Of a stretch of 64,000 nucleotides of DNA, positions 42,658-53,336 are shown one piece after another; position 1 is the stretch's first letter; each line of letters begins with the position of its first letter. Where the stretch lies: assembly GCA_030680075.1 (NCBI GenBank), contig JAUXWR010000131.1, positions 248,001-312,000 on the forward strand, given 5' to 3'. The position numbers and the translations under genes were made by a program. Source of the stretch: Legionella sp. GTDB lineage: Bacteria; Pseudomonadota; Gammaproteobacteria; Legionellales; Legionellaceae. The notes under the pieces are model-generated. The model made no database searches, was not told the DNA's origin, and saw only the letters and a program-made list of their open reading frames with translations.

Positions 42658-45591
42658 TTAAGGCGTTAAATCCATAGGAATAATCGCAAAGTTTGAAAAA
42701 GGCAATTCATTGACTGTTATAAACGATCCCCCGATATAGACTGTGCTGGCACTAAGCGCAAGGCCAGAGACACTGCCGCTACCGACATTCGGGTTCCAGG
42801 CAGAAGCAAGGCCACTCGTACTATCTAGAGCTGCAAGACGGTTACGTGTTTGCCCGCCGATGGTTGTGAAGAGACCGGCTGCATAAACAAGGTTGCCACT
42901 GATTGCGATGACATTAACATTACCATTGGCATTGGGGTCCCAGGCACTAGCCAAACCACTTGTTGCATCGAGAGTTGCAATATGATTACGTGTTTGGCCA
43001 CCAATGGTGGTAAATACGCCGCCAGCATAGACTGTGCTACCACTAAGGGTAATGACGGTTACAGTATTATTGGCATTTGGATCCCATGCTGTTGCCAAAC
43101 CGGTTGTGGCATCGAGAGCTGCAATTCGGTTACGTGCCTGACCGCCTATAGAAGTGAAGCTACCCCCTGTATAAACAGTACCTCCATTGATTGTCAGAGC
43201 ATTAATGGAGCTGTTTGCATTCGGGTCCCAAGCCGTAGCTAAACCGCTTGCAGCATCGAGGGCTGCAATCCGGTTACGTGCCTGACCGCCGATAGTAGTG
43301 AAGCTACCGCCAGCATAAATAGTGCTTCCATCGATTGCCAGATCTGTTATTGAACCGTTTGAATTTGGGTCCCAGGCAGTTGCCAAACCGGTTGTAGTAT
43401 CCAGGGCTGCAATGCGGTTACGTGTCTGCCCGCCTATAGTGGTGAAGAAACCGCCTGCATAAATGGTACCTCCACTGAGTGCCAGAGCATTAATGGAGTT
43501 GTTTGCATTTGGGTTCCAAGCCGTTACCATACCGGTTGTGGCATCGATAGCTGCAATACGATTTCGTGTTTGCCCACCCAGAATTGCGAATGCGCCGCCA
43601 GCATAGACTGTGCTACCACTGAATACAAGAGCTGCTACAGAACTGTTAGGATTAGGGTTCCAGGCTGTTGCCAGACCGCTTGTGGTATCAAGGGCCGCAA
43701 GGAAATTACGAGTTTGGCCTCCTATGCTGGTGAATGAACCTCCAGCGTAAATGGTACTGCCATTGACAGCCAGAGTGGCGATACTACTGCTTGCATTTGG
43801 ATCCCAGGCTGTTGCCAAACCGCTGGTAGCGTCCAGAGCGGCAATACGGTTACGTGCTTGCCCGCCGATGTTAGTGAAAACACCACCAACATAGAACGTA
43901 CTGCCATTAAGTATAAAGGTATTGACGATATTGTTGGCATTTGGATTCCAGGCTGTTGCCAAACCGGTGGTGGCGTCAACGGCCCCAATACGGTTACGCG
44001 CCTGCCCGCCGATATTGGTAAATGAGCCGCCAGCATAGACTGTGCCGCTATCGAACACGAGGGTGTTGACAGCGCCATTGGGAGCTGGGGCCCAGGCTGT
44101 TGCCAAACCGCTAGTGGTATCAATTGCGGCAAGACGGGCTCGTGCTTGCCCACCAATAGTGGTAAATGCACCCCCCACATAGATTGTGCCGCCATTGATT
44201 GCAAGAGCCGTGACTGTATTGTCGGCATCTGGATTCCATGCGCTTAATACTCCGCTTGAAGCATCGATGGCCGCAATGCGGTTACGTACTTGACCGCTTA
44301 TAGAATTGAAATCCCCGCCAACATAAAGCGTACTACCACTGAGCACAAGAGCGCCTACATTTTGGTCAATATCCGGATTCCAGTTAGGGTCGACCGTTCT
44401 ATCATTGAGAATATGAGCAATACCATTTCGCGTTAGCCCTCCAACATTCGTAAAAGAGCCTCCTATAAACCAACCCCCTGAACCATCAGAAATAGCGGCA
44501 TTTACAGGTCCATTAACTCTGGGATAACTACTCTCAGGCAAGCCTGAGCTGTCGTTGATGGGAACTCCATAACCCGTATTAGGCCCGACAGTAGTAAAGG
44601 TCCCTGCCAGGTAAATGAGATTGTTAACGGAATCTAATATTACTGGGACTATGGAGCCATTCGTTACATAAGGAGTGGTAAGAGTTATTGTCGCACTTGA
44701 AATGGTGTTTGTGTTAGTACCTGCGATAGAAACAGCTGTTGCAGAACAAACGGCGTCATTAGTCGTGAAGTGTAAATTACAACTTAATCCAGGGGCGAGA
44801 GAGGTGCAATTGCTGGCATCCTCAGTTACCTGTGATAAACAGCCGGGCAGTGTGGGGGTGATACTAAAAGCTGTATTAGCGCCGGTGTTGGTTACTATCA
44901 GCGAGCCCGTGGTGTTGGGGGTTAATAAAAGTGGAGAACCCGCTACTGAAATAGTGGTGTTAGGAACGGCACTGAAGTTTACGGAACAATTGCTATTAAT
45001 GGCACCGGTTGTATAGATATTACCTGCCCAGGAACCTGCGGGACAGGTTCCTCCCACTGACGTGTTTAGTGTAGAACCCATATTAGCCGTTACCGTAAAA
45101 GCTTGAGTCGCCCCTGGGTTTACTGTTTGAGGTGTATTGGGTGTGATGCTTTCATTGCCATCGCCATTAGGCGTAACGGTGTAGGAAGAGGGCTGGCTGG
45201 TTAGCGTTATCCGTATTATATTCGCTTCAGCTGGTCGGTAACACTCCAGAAGAGAACCTTGTTCGCATACCTGAGGACCACCGACTAAAGACCCCGACAA
45301 CCCACTCCCATTAACCTGTAAACTGAGCGTGCAAGATTGATGATAGCTAAGAGGTATCCCGCATCCGGAGGAGGTAATACCCTGAATAGGCTTCATAACC
45401 AGGTGATGTGTTTTATGGGACTGGTTAGTCACCGTATATTGAATAGTTGCCGTGTCGGCAGGGCTAATGGATATTGCAGGCGGAAACCCTGGAACCGGTA
45501 CAATAGTCCATACAGGGCTGCCCGCTTCTGCAAGAGCCATCATGAAAAAGACAAATAAACTCACCAATGCTCTGCAAAAAAAGCGAATCAT
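42658..45591 (-). CDS. Secreted beta-propeller-like repeat protein, paralogue 1
   Basis: A 977-residue exported protein. A signal peptide (LVSLFVFFMMALAEAG) precedes: an Ig-like domain with SPVWTIVPVPGFPP; one module ITPNTPQTVNPGATQAFTVT; a domain with TISVAGSPLLLTPNTTGSLI; and twelve copies of a 48-residue repeat (GG-FT-IGGQ-RNRIAALD-TSGLATAWNPN), from about residue 375 to near the end. The repeat looks like delta-60/Kelch-type propeller blades. Its C-terminus lacks an LPXTG or barrel. It is followed tandemly by a paralogue upstream. Function unknown; a surface or secreted binding role is inferred. Confidence 0.8.
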   Translation of the reverse strand: MIRFFCRALVSLFVFFMMALAEAGSPVWTIVPVPGFPPAISISPADTATIQYTVTNQSHKTHHLVMKPIQGITSSGCGIPLSYHQSCTLSLQVNGSGLSGSLVGGPQVCEQGSLLECYRPAEANIIRITLTSQPSSYTVTPNGDGNESITPNTPQTVNPGATQAFTVTANMGSTLNTSVGGTCPAGSWAGNIYTTGAINSNCSVNFSAVPNTTISVAGSPLLLTPNTTGSLIVTNTGANTAFSITPTLPGCLSQVTEDASNCTSLAPGLSCNLHFTTNDAVCSATAVSIAGTNTNTISSATITLTTPYVTNGSIVPVILDSVNNLIYLAGTFTTVGPNTGYGVPINDSSGLPESSYPRVNGPVNAAISDGSGGWFIGGSFTNVGGLTRNGIAHILNDRTVDPNWNPDIDQNVGALVLSGSTLYVGGDFNSISGQVRNRIAAIDASSGVLSAWNPDADNTVTALAINGGTIYVGGAFTTIGGQARARLAAIDTTSGLATAWAPAPNGAVNTLVFDSGTVYAGGSFTNIGGQARNRIGAVDATTGLATAWNPNANNIVNTFILNGSTFYVGGVFTNIGGQARNRIAALDATSGLATAWDPNASSSIATLAVNGSTIYAGGSFTSIGGQTRNFLAALDTTSGLATAWNPNPNSSVAALVFSGSTVYAGGAFAILGGQTRNRIAAIDATTGMVTAWNPNANNSINALALSGGTIYAGGFFTTIGGQTRNRIAALDTTTGLATAWDPNSNGSITDLAIDGSTIYAGGSFTTIGGQARNRIAALDAASGLATAWDPNANSSINALTINGGTVYTGGSFTSIGGQARNRIAALDATTGLATAWDPNANNTVTVITLSGSTVYAGGVFTTIGGQTRNHIATLDATSGLASAWDPNANGNVNVIAISGNLVYAAGLFTTIGGQTRNRLAALDSTSGLASAWNPNVGSGSVSGLALSASTVYIGGSFITVNELPFSNFAIIPMDLTP
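42700..44470 (-). repeat. 144-bp tandem repeats in paralogue 1
   Basis: In-frame units of 144 bp encode about twelve 48-residue repeats with the core GG(S/A/V)FT(T/N/S)IGGQ(A/T)RNRIAALD. Units differ by scattered substitutions. Borders are approximate. Confidence 0.8.
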
Positions 45592-45721
45592 TTCATATCC
45601 TTATGTTAAAAACACGGTGTAAAACTATAACATACTATGAATGAGTATCTATGGTGTTACTTCTCAATTATGAACGTTAAAGGCTAGTCTATAAAACCAG
45701 CCTTCAATCGATTGAATACAG

Positions 45722-48700
45722 CTAGGGTGTTAGGTCTAGAGGAACGATAGCAAAGTCTGAAAAGGGTAAGTTGTTAAGGGTTGTAAATATTCCTCCGATA
45801 TAAGCCGTGCTGCCGCTAAGCGCAATAGCGAATAAAATATTGTTGGCATTCGGGTTCCATGTGGTTGCCAAACCACTCGTGAGATCGATGGCTGCAATAT
45901 TGTTTCGTGTTTGCACGCCTATGGTAGTGAATGTACCGCCAATATAGGCAGTGTTATTACTGAGCGCAATAGCGTTAACGGCATTATTGGCATTCGGATT
46001 CCATGCTGTTGCGAGACCACTTGTGGCATCAAGTGCTGCAATGCGGTTACGCGTTTGTCCGCCTATGGTGGTGAAGCTGCCGCCTGCGTATACCGTGCTG
46101 CCTCTTAGGGCAAGAGTTGATACGGTATTGCCGGCATTGGGATTCCATGCTGTTGCGAGACCGCTCGTAATATCGAGTGCTGCAATGCGGTTACGCGTTT
46201 GTCCACCTATGCTGGTGAAACTACCTCCTGCATAGAGCGTGCTGCCGCTTAAAAGAAGTGCGGATATGATATTATTGGCATTGGGGTTCCAGGCAGTTGC
46301 CAAGCCGGTAGTTGTATCAAGTGCTGCAATCCTGTTACGTGATTGCCCTCCTATAGTAATAAATATACCACCAGCATAGACCGTATTACCACTGACTGTA
46401 ATCGCGTTGATGCCATTATCGGCATCAGGGTTCCACGCAGTTGTCAATCCGCTCGTGGTATCAATAGCTGCAATACGGTTACGTGTTTGCCCCCCCATTG
46501 TGGTAAAGCTACCTCCGGCGTACACGGTGCTTCCACTGAGAGCAAGCGCGAATACGGCATTATTAGCATTTGGGTTCCAGGCGGTTGGTAATCCGCTTGC
46601 AGCATCGATAGCGGCAATACGGTTGCGAATTTGCCCGCCAAGACTCGTGAATGTGCCGCCAGCATAGACTGTGCTACCACTAAACGCGAGAGCAGCTACG
46701 ATGTTGTTGGCATCGGGGTTCCACGCAGTTGTCAATCCGCTTGTGGTGTCAATAGCGACAAGCCGGTTACGTGTTAGTCCACCTACGGTGGTAAACTGGC
46801 CGCCGGCATAAATGGTGCTGCCATTAAGCGCGAGAACCGATACTGCAGCATTGGCGTCAGGGTTCCAGGCAGTGGCCAGACCGCTCGTGGTATCAATAGC
46901 TGCAATTCGATTACGCGTTTGTCCGCCTATGGTAGTAAAAAGACCACCGACATACATCGTGCTGCCACTTAGCAAGAGAGCGGATACAGTACTATTGGCA
47001 TCAGGGTTCCATGCGGTTGCCAACCCACTTGTTGCATCGAGAGCTGCAATGCGATTACGCGTTTGGCCACCTATACTGGTGAAGGCTCCACCGGCATAGA
47101 TTGTGCTACCACTGACAACCAAGGCTGATATTATACTGTTAGGAGCAGGGTTCCAGGCTGATGCCAATCCACTCGTTGTATCGAGCGCCGCAAGTCGGCC
47201 ACGTACTTGTCCCCCTATATTGGTGAATGAACCGCCTACGTAGACGGTGCTGCCACTCTGCGCAAGTGCTGACACGGTATTATTGGCATTTGGGTTCCAT
47301 GCGGTGGCCAATCCGCTTGTGGTATCGAGTGCTGCAATCCGATTGCGTGCTTGACCGCCTATGTTAGTGAAGGCTCCTCCCGCATAGAGGGTGCTACCAT
47401 TTAGAGTAAAAGCGGATACGGTATTGTCAGCATTTGGGTTCCAGGTTGAGTCGACAGTGCCATCACTGGAAATATGAGCAATGCGATTTCGAGTAAGCCC
47501 GCCAACATTCGTGAAGGAACCACCAATATACCAACCTCCTGTGCCATCAGAAATAACGACATTCATCGTTCCGTTAACCATAGGGAAGACACTTTCAGGT
47601 GAACCGGTACTGGCATTGATGGGAACCCCATTCCCTGTATTAGGACCTATAACCGTAAAATTCCCCCCCAGATAGATAAGATTATTAACGGCATCAAAGA
47701 GTACAGCGTTCACTGAGGCATTCGCTACGTAAGGGAGCGTCAATGTTATTATTGCTGCTGCGGTATTTGTATTAGTGCCTGAAATGGCAACAGGTGTTGC
47801 GGAACACACTTCATCAGCAGTGGTGAAATGTAAATTACAACTTAATCCAGATGCTAAGGACGTACAATTACTGGCATCTTCGGTGACCTGGGCCAGGCAA
47901 CCAGGAAGTGTTGCGGTTACATTAAAGGCTGGATCAGCCCCGGTGTTGGTTATTATCAGGGAGCCTGTGGTATTGGGTGTTAATAAAAGGGGTGAACCAC
48001 TCACTGAGATGGTAGTGGGGGTTATGATAGCACTAAAGCTCACGGTACAGTTGCTGGTAATAGCGCCTGTCGTATAAACATTCCCTGCCCACGAGCCTGC
48101 AGGGCAGGTACCGCCAACTGCAGTGTTTACGGTATATCCCGCATTAGGCGTTACTGTGAAGGCTTGAGTTGCTCCATAATTTATAGTTTGTGGCGTATTG
48201 GGAGTAATACTTTCATTGCCATCACCACTAGGCGTGACAGTGGGGTTTATAAACGCACTAAAGCTCACGGAGCAGTTGCTGTTAATGGCGCCAGTCGTAT
48301 AAACATTCCCGGCCCATGAGCCTGCAGGGCAGGTTCCGCCGACGGAGGTGTTTACGGTATAACCAGCATTAGCCGTTACCGTAAAAGCTTGCGTTGCGCC
48401 AGGATTTACCGTTTGTGGTGTATTGGGTGTAATGCTTTCATTACCATCGCCATTAGGTGCTACGGTGTAAGTAACAACAGGAGGAGGTTGATTGGTTAGT
48501 GTTATTCGCAATATATTAGCCTGGGCAGGTTGATAACACTGAAGAGGCGAACCTTGTTCACATAGCTCAGGCCCCCCCACCACGGAGCCTGTTAATCCAC
48601 TGCCATTGACTTGTAAGGTGAGTGTACAAGATTGGTGGTAGGTTATGGGAGCTGTGCATCCTGATGAAGTAATACCTTGGATAGGTTGCATCTGCAATTG

Positions 48701-48892
48701 ATGCGGTCTATGGGATTGATTGGTTACTGTATATTGAATAGTTGCAGTATCCGAGGGGCTAATCGTTACTATCGGAGGAAACCCTGGAACAGGGACAATG
48801 GTCCATACGGGGCTGCCTGCTTGCGCCATAGACACCGCAAAAAAAATAAGGACGCCCGCAAGCACTCTGAAATAAAAAGGAAAGCGAACCAT
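45722..48892 (-). CDS. Secreted beta-propeller-like repeat protein, paralogue 2
   Basis: A 1056-residue exported protein homologous along its whole length to the adjacent gene. The signal peptide (VLAGVLIFFAVSMAQAG) is followed by the same Ig-like start GSPVWTIVPVPGFPP, but here two copies of the ITPNTPQT module rather than one, which explains most of the extra length. Then comes the TISVSGSPLLLTPNTTGSLI domain and about twelve 48-residue repeats. The two genes are separated by 130 bases and their 5' and 3' flanks are also alike, showing a tandem gene duplication. Function unknown. Confidence 0.8.
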   Translation of the reverse strand: MVRFPFYFRVLAGVLIFFAVSMAQAGSPVWTIVPVPGFPPIVTISPSDTATIQYTVTNQSHRPHQLQMQPIQGITSSGCTAPITYHQSCTLTLQVNGSGLTGSVVGGPELCEQGSPLQCYQPAQANILRITLTNQPPPVVTYTVAPNGDGNESITPNTPQTVNPGATQAFTVTANAGYTVNTSVGGTCPAGSWAGNVYTTGAINSNCSVSFSAFINPTVTPSGDGNESITPNTPQTINYGATQAFTVTPNAGYTVNTAVGGTCPAGSWAGNVYTTGAITSNCTVSFSAIITPTTISVSGSPLLLTPNTTGSLIITNTGADPAFNVTATLPGCLAQVTEDASNCTSLASGLSCNLHFTTADEVCSATPVAISGTNTNTAAAIITLTLPYVANASVNAVLFDAVNNLIYLGGNFTVIGPNTGNGVPINASTGSPESVFPMVNGTMNVVISDGTGGWYIGGSFTNVGGLTRNRIAHISSDGTVDSTWNPNADNTVSAFTLNGSTLYAGGAFTNIGGQARNRIAALDTTSGLATAWNPNANNTVSALAQSGSTVYVGGSFTNIGGQVRGRLAALDTTSGLASAWNPAPNSIISALVVSGSTIYAGGAFTSIGGQTRNRIAALDATSGLATAWNPDANSTVSALLLSGSTMYVGGLFTTIGGQTRNRIAAIDTTSGLATAWNPDANAAVSVLALNGSTIYAGGQFTTVGGLTRNRLVAIDTTSGLTTAWNPDANNIVAALAFSGSTVYAGGTFTSLGGQIRNRIAAIDAASGLPTAWNPNANNAVFALALSGSTVYAGGSFTTMGGQTRNRIAAIDTTSGLTTAWNPDADNGINAITVSGNTVYAGGIFITIGGQSRNRIAALDTTTGLATAWNPNANNIISALLLSGSTLYAGGSFTSIGGQTRNRIAALDITSGLATAWNPNAGNTVSTLALRGSTVYAGGSFTTIGGQTRNRIAALDATSGLATAWNPNANNAVNAIALSNNTAYIGGTFTTIGVQTRNNIAAIDLTSGLATTWNPNANNILFAIALSGSTAYIGGIFTTLNNLPFSDFAIVPLDLTP
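45760..47530 (-). repeat. 144-bp tandem repeats in paralogue 2
   Basis: In-frame 144-bp units encode about twelve 48-residue repeats of the same type as in paralogue 1; two carry GGLTRN in place of GGQTRN. Borders are approximate. Confidence 0.8.
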
Positions 48893-49046
48893 TTATATCC
48901 TTATGTATGGGTAAAGAAAATACGATGGAAAACTATAACATATTATGATTGAGTATCTGGATATAGATTGCAGGGATTTTTATTTAGAGAAATAATAACT
49001 CATCGGCTGAGGGTTTATGAGATAAGAACGCTGAGTTCGATGGTGT

Positions 49047-49068
49047 GTTGGGCCAAGGCCCAACCTAC
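49047..49068. repeat. Inverse copy of the GTAGGTTGGGCC repeat
   Basis: GTTGGGCCAAGGCCCAAC (49047-49064) is a near-perfect palindrome, followed by CTAC; its reverse complement matches the repeats after icmB at 28817-28920. It lies in the 224-base gap between the second repeat-protein gene and dksA. Confidence 0.7.
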
Positions 49069-49116
49069 GTGATAGCACAACTGCTGCTCATCCATGTGTT
49101 ACAGAATCAGACGAGA

Positions 49117-49608
49117 TTAACTGCCCTGATTTTGTCTTTCTTTAATTTCCGACAATGTTTTACAATCAATGCAAAGCGTAGCAGTAGGACGTGCTTCCAG
49201 TCGTCGTAACCCTATTTCGATACCACAGGCTTCACAGTAACCAAAATCATCATCACGAAGACGCTCAAGGGCATCTTCAATTTTTTTAATCAGCTTGCGT
49301 TCGCGATCACGCGTGCGGAGTTCCAGGCTGAATTCTTCTTCCTGACTTGCTCTATCAGATGGATCGGGAAAGTTGGCGGCCTCATCTTTCATATGAGTAA
49401 CCGTTCTGTCAACTTCTTCCATGAGTGATTGTCTCCAGGCCAGCAATATCTTTTCAATATGTGCCAGTTGTTTCTCATTCATGTACTCTTCACCCGCTAC
49501 CTCTTGGTAGTGGGGGATCCCCATGCTGCCTACGGCGTCAGTTTTCACGTTTCGTATACTCTCATTGGTTGAGTCAACTAATTCTATGGGCAATACTGCC
49601 CCCCGCAT
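49117..49608 (-). CDS. dksA: RNA polymerase-binding transcription factor DksA
   Basis: A 163-residue DksA, which binds the RNA polymerase secondary channel and works with ppGpp. The coiled-coil tip [20 protein letters not shown] is present, as is the zinc finger [18 protein letters not shown] with CIDC. The ATG at 49608 follows AAGGA by 5 bases and gives an N-terminal extension a little longer than in E. coli. In Legionella DksA links starvation to transmissive traits. Confidence 0.96.
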   Translation of the reverse strand: MRGAVLPIELVDSTNESIRNVKTDAVGSMGIPHYQEVAGEEYMNEKQLAHIEKILLAWRQSLMEEVDRTVTHMKDEAANFPDPSDRASQEEEFSLELRTRDRERKLIKKIEDALERLRDDDFGYCEACGIEIGLRRLEARPTATLCIDCKTLSEIKERQNQGS

Positions 49609-49683
49609 TTACATCCTTTTTAGCATACCTCTTGGGACATGCAAAATTAAAGGCGGTAGGTATATCAAAAAACATGCTTTGCT

Positions 49684-50532
49684 TCAACTACTTATTCGAT
49701 ATCCGCCACTAACTCGATTATTCCCATTCAAATCTTGCCAGCATTGTACTTTTTCATATCCATAATCTTTAAGCATAGACGTAACTGACAATTTTTGATC
49801 GAAACCATGTTCCAGCAATAATAGCCCTTCTGGCGCAAGCCTCGCAATACTTTGTTCAATAATTAACGCTAATGCGGATAATCCATCGGTGCCGCTTACT
49901 AAAGCACCAGAGGGTTCAAAACGAAGATCGCCTTTTGCAAGGTGCGGATCATTAGCGGCAATATAAGGTGGGTTGGAAACTATTGCATGAAATTTTTGAG
50001 AGGGATTTACGTCTGAAAACCAGTTTGATTTGAAAAAATTTATGTTGGTAATGGTCAGGTTTTTAGCATTTTCCCGCGCCATTTGCAAAGCGCCCTCACT
50101 GTAATCACACGCGTAAAGCTGCCAATCGGGACGTTCTTTTGCCAATGCTAATGCAATAGCGCCACTGCCTGTGCCCAGGTCAAGAACCTGCGCATTACGC
50201 TCAGCACTCATCAATTGCAGGGTAAGTTCAACCAGAAGTTCCGTTTCCGGGCGGGGTATAAGAGTGTCTTCATTAACTTTCAAGGGAAGCGACCAGAATT
50301 CGCGGGTGCCAATGATATAGGCGATGGGGGTGCCGTCAACACGTTGCGCTACCAGTTTGTCAAAAAGATGCAGCTGTGATTCGTTCAGGAGTACTTCAGG
50401 ATGAGAATATAAATAAGTCCGGGATTTTTCCAGTACGTGAGCCAGAATAACTTCTGCATCGGTACGCGCCGTACTGCTAGAGGGTTCGAGTTGTGATATT
50501 GCCAGATTAAGTGCTTTTTTAAGCTCAATCAT
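49684..50532 (-). CDS. prmC: Release factor glutamine methyltransferase PrmC (HemK)
   Basis: A 282-residue SAM-dependent enzyme that methylates the GGQ glutamine of release factors. Motif [16 protein letters not shown] is near residue 114 and the catalytic NPPY motif in [11 protein letters not shown] near 185; the N-terminal helical RF-binding domain includes [14 protein letters not shown]. The start lies inside prfA (8-base overlap), showing translational coupling to its substrate gene. The gene ends the hemA-prfA-prmC operon. Confidence 0.95.
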   Translation of the reverse strand: MIELKKALNLAISQLEPSSSTARTDAEVILAHVLEKSRTYLYSHPEVLLNESQLHLFDKLVAQRVDGTPIAYIIGTREFWSLPLKVNEDTLIPRPETELLVELTLQLMSAERNAQVLDLGTGSGAIALALAKERPDWQLYACDYSEGALQMARENAKNLTITNINFFKSNWFSDVNPSQKFHAIVSNPPYIAANDPHLAKGDLRFEPSGALVSGTDGLSALALIIEQSIARLAPEGLLLLEHGFDQKLSVTSMLKDYGYEKVQCWQDLNGNNRVSGGYRISS

Positions 50533-51613
50533 GACGCCCTAACTCTGCAAGTAATTCAGCATTGTATTCACGTTTGAGCGCATCAATGACAGGGGACAGA
50601 TCGCCGGCCACTACATCATTAAGCTGATAAAGAGTCAAGTTAATGCGATGATCGGTTAATCGGCCTTGCGGAAAATTATAGGTACGGATACGTTCTGAGC
50701 GATCCCCGGTTCCTATGAGTGATTTACGTGTTTGAGCTTGTTCTTTACGTTGTTTGGATTGTTCTGCGTCAAGAAGACGTGTTTTTAACAGCGCCATCGC
50801 TTTAGCGCGATTTTTATGCTGAGAGCGCTCGTCCTGGCATTCGACCACAACACCGGTTGGTAAATGAGTAATACGAATTGCTGAATCCGTTTTATTAACG
50901 TGCTGACCTCCTGCACCTGAAGAGCGGTAAGTATCAATACGTAACTCATCACTGCTAATTTCTATTTCATCGATTTCTTCTACTTCAGGCATAATAGCGA
51001 CAGTGCAGGCTGAGGTATGAACACGCCCCTGCGACTCCGTTTCTGGAACGCGTTGAACACGATGAGCGCCTGATTCGAATTTAAGATGAGAGTAGACGGC
51101 ATTTCCAGCGATACGGGCAATGATTTCTTTATAACCACCATGCTCGCCATGACTCGCACTGACCACATCGACTTGCCAACCTTGCGTCTCAGCATATCGG
51201 CTGTACATTCGAAACAGATCGCCTGCAAAAATGGCCGCTTCATCGCCACCTGTGCCTGCGCGCACCTCAAGGTAAATATTACGCGAATCATCCGGGTCTT
51301 TGGGAATCAGGTGCCATTGTAATTCGGTATCAAGCTCCTCTACTTGCGCTTTAGCGGCTTCAATTTCCTCGGATGCCATGGCTCTAAGTTCAGCATCGTC
51401 ACCCGACAGAAGTTCTTGCAGAGCGTTCACATTTTCACGCGCGTCCAGATAGGTGTTGTAGCACGTGGCAATTGGCTCAAGTTGCGCATATTCTTTCGAC
51501 AGGTTTCTAAACTGGTGCTGATCGTTAATAACAGACGCTTCAGACAGGAGACGTGCAATTTCTTGAAATCTTTCAAGCATTTGCTCTAATTTTGCTTCAA
51601 GCGATTTTTTCAT
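50525..51613 (-). CDS. prfA: Peptide chain release factor 1
   Basis: A 362-residue class I release factor reading UAA and UAG. The GGQ motif is in [20 protein letters not shown] near residue 233, and the anticodon-like PxT tripeptide appears as VPETESQG upstream, as in other RF1 proteins. ATGA overlap with hemA stop at 51610-51613 and 8-base overlap with prmC place it in a tight operon, as in most gammaproteobacteria. Confidence 0.96.
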   Translation of the reverse strand: MKKSLEAKLEQMLERFQEIARLLSEASVINDQHQFRNLSKEYAQLEPIATCYNTYLDARENVNALQELLSGDDAELRAMASEEIEAAKAQVEELDTELQWHLIPKDPDDSRNIYLEVRAGTGGDEAAIFAGDLFRMYSRYAETQGWQVDVVSASHGEHGGYKEIIARIAGNAVYSHLKFESGAHRVQRVPETESQGRVHTSACTVAIMPEVEEIDEIEISSDELRIDTYRSSGAGGQHVNKTDSAIRITHLPTGVVVECQDERSQHKNRAKAMALLKTRLLDAEQSKQRKEQAQTRKSLIGTGDRSERIRTYNFPQGRLTDHRINLTLYQLNDVVAGDLSPVIDALKREYNAELLAELGRHD

Positions 51614-52872
51614 AAGGGTATGGGGTCACTGGATGTGTTAAATAAATAGTGAGTCAAATCAAGCAATTCTTCGCGCCCATCCCAGGCTGCCTGCTTTAAC
51701 CCTACCGTTGGATAATGCGTTAGTTTATTGACTAAACGGTCGCAAAATTCCCGCATGACGATTTCCTGAGATAAGCCTCGAGATAATTGAGCTTGAGCTC
51801 GTTGCAACTCCTGTTCCGCCATAAATTGCATTTGCTGACGATAATCGCAGATTACATCTTTTGCGCGTAAAGAACGATGCCAGCGAATGTAATTATCGAG
51901 CTCGCAATCGATTAGTTGCTCTGCTTGCAATGCTGCACTGCGGCGCTCGTCCATGCCTTTATCTATCATGGATTGCAAATCGTCGATGTTGTACAAGTGA
52001 ACGTTAGCAAGGTCTGCAACATTTGGCTCAATATCGCGAGGTACCGCTAAGTCCAGGAAAAACATTCTGGCATTATCGCGCTTGTAAAGTGCATGCTCTA
52101 CCAGACTTTTATTAATGAAGGGCAGGGGGCATGCGGTTGCCGAAATGACGATATCGGCTTTGGAAAGATACTGTGGAATGTCGCCAATAGTGAGGGCTTC
52201 CCCATCGAAGGTCGCGGCCAGTATCTGGGCATTTTCGTGAGTGCGACTTGCTATAAGAAATTGGCGTACTCCTTGTTTATGGAGGTATTTTGCCACAAGT
52301 GTCGCTGTTTCGCCCGAGCCGATTAAAAAAACACGCAGGGATTCAAAGTTTGTAAATAATTGGCCGACAAGTTGAACGGCGGCATAAGCAATTGATATGG
52401 GGTTAGCGCCAATACCGCTACGGTTTCTCACGCGCTTGCTTGCACTAAAAATGTACTCAAAAACCGTTCGCAAATTGGTTTTTACCGTTCCGGCTCGACA
52501 GGCTTGTTGGTAGGCTTGTTTCATCTGCCCAAGGATTTGCGGCTCTCCCAGCATCATGGAGTCTAACCCACTCGCCACGCGTAGGGTATGGCGAATCCCC
52601 TGATGACCGTGATGGGTGTAAAAATGGGGTGATAATAAATCAGGAGCAAGCTTGTGTGTATCGACAAGCCATGGCATTAAAGCCGCGGGATCGTCCGTGT
52701 CGCAATAGATTTCTGTGCGGTTACAGGTTGATAAAATCGCAGCTTCATTAACGGCCGATAAACTTACCAGGTTATGGAGGAGTTCATCGTGCATGGTTTG
52801 AGGCAGCGCAATTTTTTCACGTACCGTAAGTGGCGCAGTTTTATGATTAAGCCCACAGGCGACAAACACCAT
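51610..52872 (-). CDS. hemA: Glutamyl-tRNA reductase
   Basis: A 420-residue NADPH-dependent enzyme reducing glutamyl-tRNA to glutamate-1-semialdehyde, first step of C5 haem synthesis. The catalytic cysteine is Cys50 in [28 protein letters not shown] and the NADPH site [17 protein letters not shown] are visible. The C-terminus is the helical dimerisation domain. It starts the hemA-prfA-prmC operon and is divergent from the small gene at 53011. Confidence 0.96.
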   Translation of the reverse strand: MVFVACGLNHKTAPLTVREKIALPQTMHDELLHNLVSLSAVNEAAILSTCNRTEIYCDTDDPAALMPWLVDTHKLAPDLLSPHFYTHHGHQGIRHTLRVASGLDSMMLGEPQILGQMKQAYQQACRAGTVKTNLRTVFEYIFSASKRVRNRSGIGANPISIAYAAVQLVGQLFTNFESLRVFLIGSGETATLVAKYLHKQGVRQFLIASRTHENAQILAATFDGEALTIGDIPQYLSKADIVISATACPLPFINKSLVEHALYKRDNARMFFLDLAVPRDIEPNVADLANVHLYNIDDLQSMIDKGMDERRSAALQAEQLIDCELDNYIRWHRSLRAKDVICDYRQQMQFMAEQELQRAQAQLSRGLSQEIVMREFCDRLVNKLTHYPTVGLKQAAWDGREELLDLTHYLFNTSSDPIPL

Positions 52873-53010
52873 AGTATTTCAAAATTATGCAGAATAATCC
52901 CGAAATTGTAACCTAAAACCCCTTCTATTTGTACCCTGCGGACAGGAAAACTCAAGTATAAGTGCTTTTTGCCGCTAATAAAGGTAATGGTATTTGAAAA
53001 GGAGCCGCAA

Positions 53011-53289
53011 ATGGATATCATTTTGCAAGGCCGGCATACAGGTGAAGAGGCTGCTGAAAATTTAATCAGCGCACTGCGTTTGTTTAAAGAGCGGTATCAC
53101 ATTGAGCAATTTCGCGAAATTCATTTGACCGTTACGCTGGTTGACAGCCGTGGTGATGATGTTGAGCTGGTTGACAGTGAGACTGCACAGGTTTATCGCA
53201 CGGTTGAAATTTATGCCACGGGTCATGAATTAACCACCGGACGTCGCCCTCATCCCATGTTGAAGTTAGTGATAGATAATACGCGCTAG
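53011..53289 (+). CDS. Small conserved-looking protein of unknown function
   Basis: A 92-residue protein, divergent from hemA. The ATG at 53011 follows AAAGGAG with 6 bases spacing; an in-frame upstream start at 52969 lacks one. The sequence has helix-strand alternation (EEAAENLISALRLFKERYHI, EIHLTVTLVDSRGDD) but I recognise no domain; it does not match ribosome hibernation factors despite similar size. No signal peptide or membrane segment. Confidence 0.7.
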   Translation: MDIILQGRHTGEEAAENLISALRLFKERYHIEQFREIHLTVTLVDSRGDDVELVDSETAQVYRTVEIYATGHELTTGRRPHPMLKLVIDNTR

Positions 53290-53336
53290 GTCCTGCTTAT
53301 GTTGGCGCTGGTGAATGACTTGCGGCCTTATGTGCG

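Noticed and set aside
43722..44228. Antisense open frame over the first repeat-protein gene
   Set aside because: Open frames in other phases of a 144-bp repeat arise from periodic codon bias; no ribosome site and the product is a low-complexity Pro/Val/Gln-rich string.
45951..47099. Forward-strand frames over the second repeat-protein gene
   Set aside because: They are shadows of the repeat, each repeating AIRLRVCPP-like sequence with the same period as the true gene.
53011..53289. Ribosome hibernation factor (HPF/RaiA)
   Set aside because: Length and a few strand patterns are similar, but the conserved basic RNA-binding residues are missing; left as unknown.
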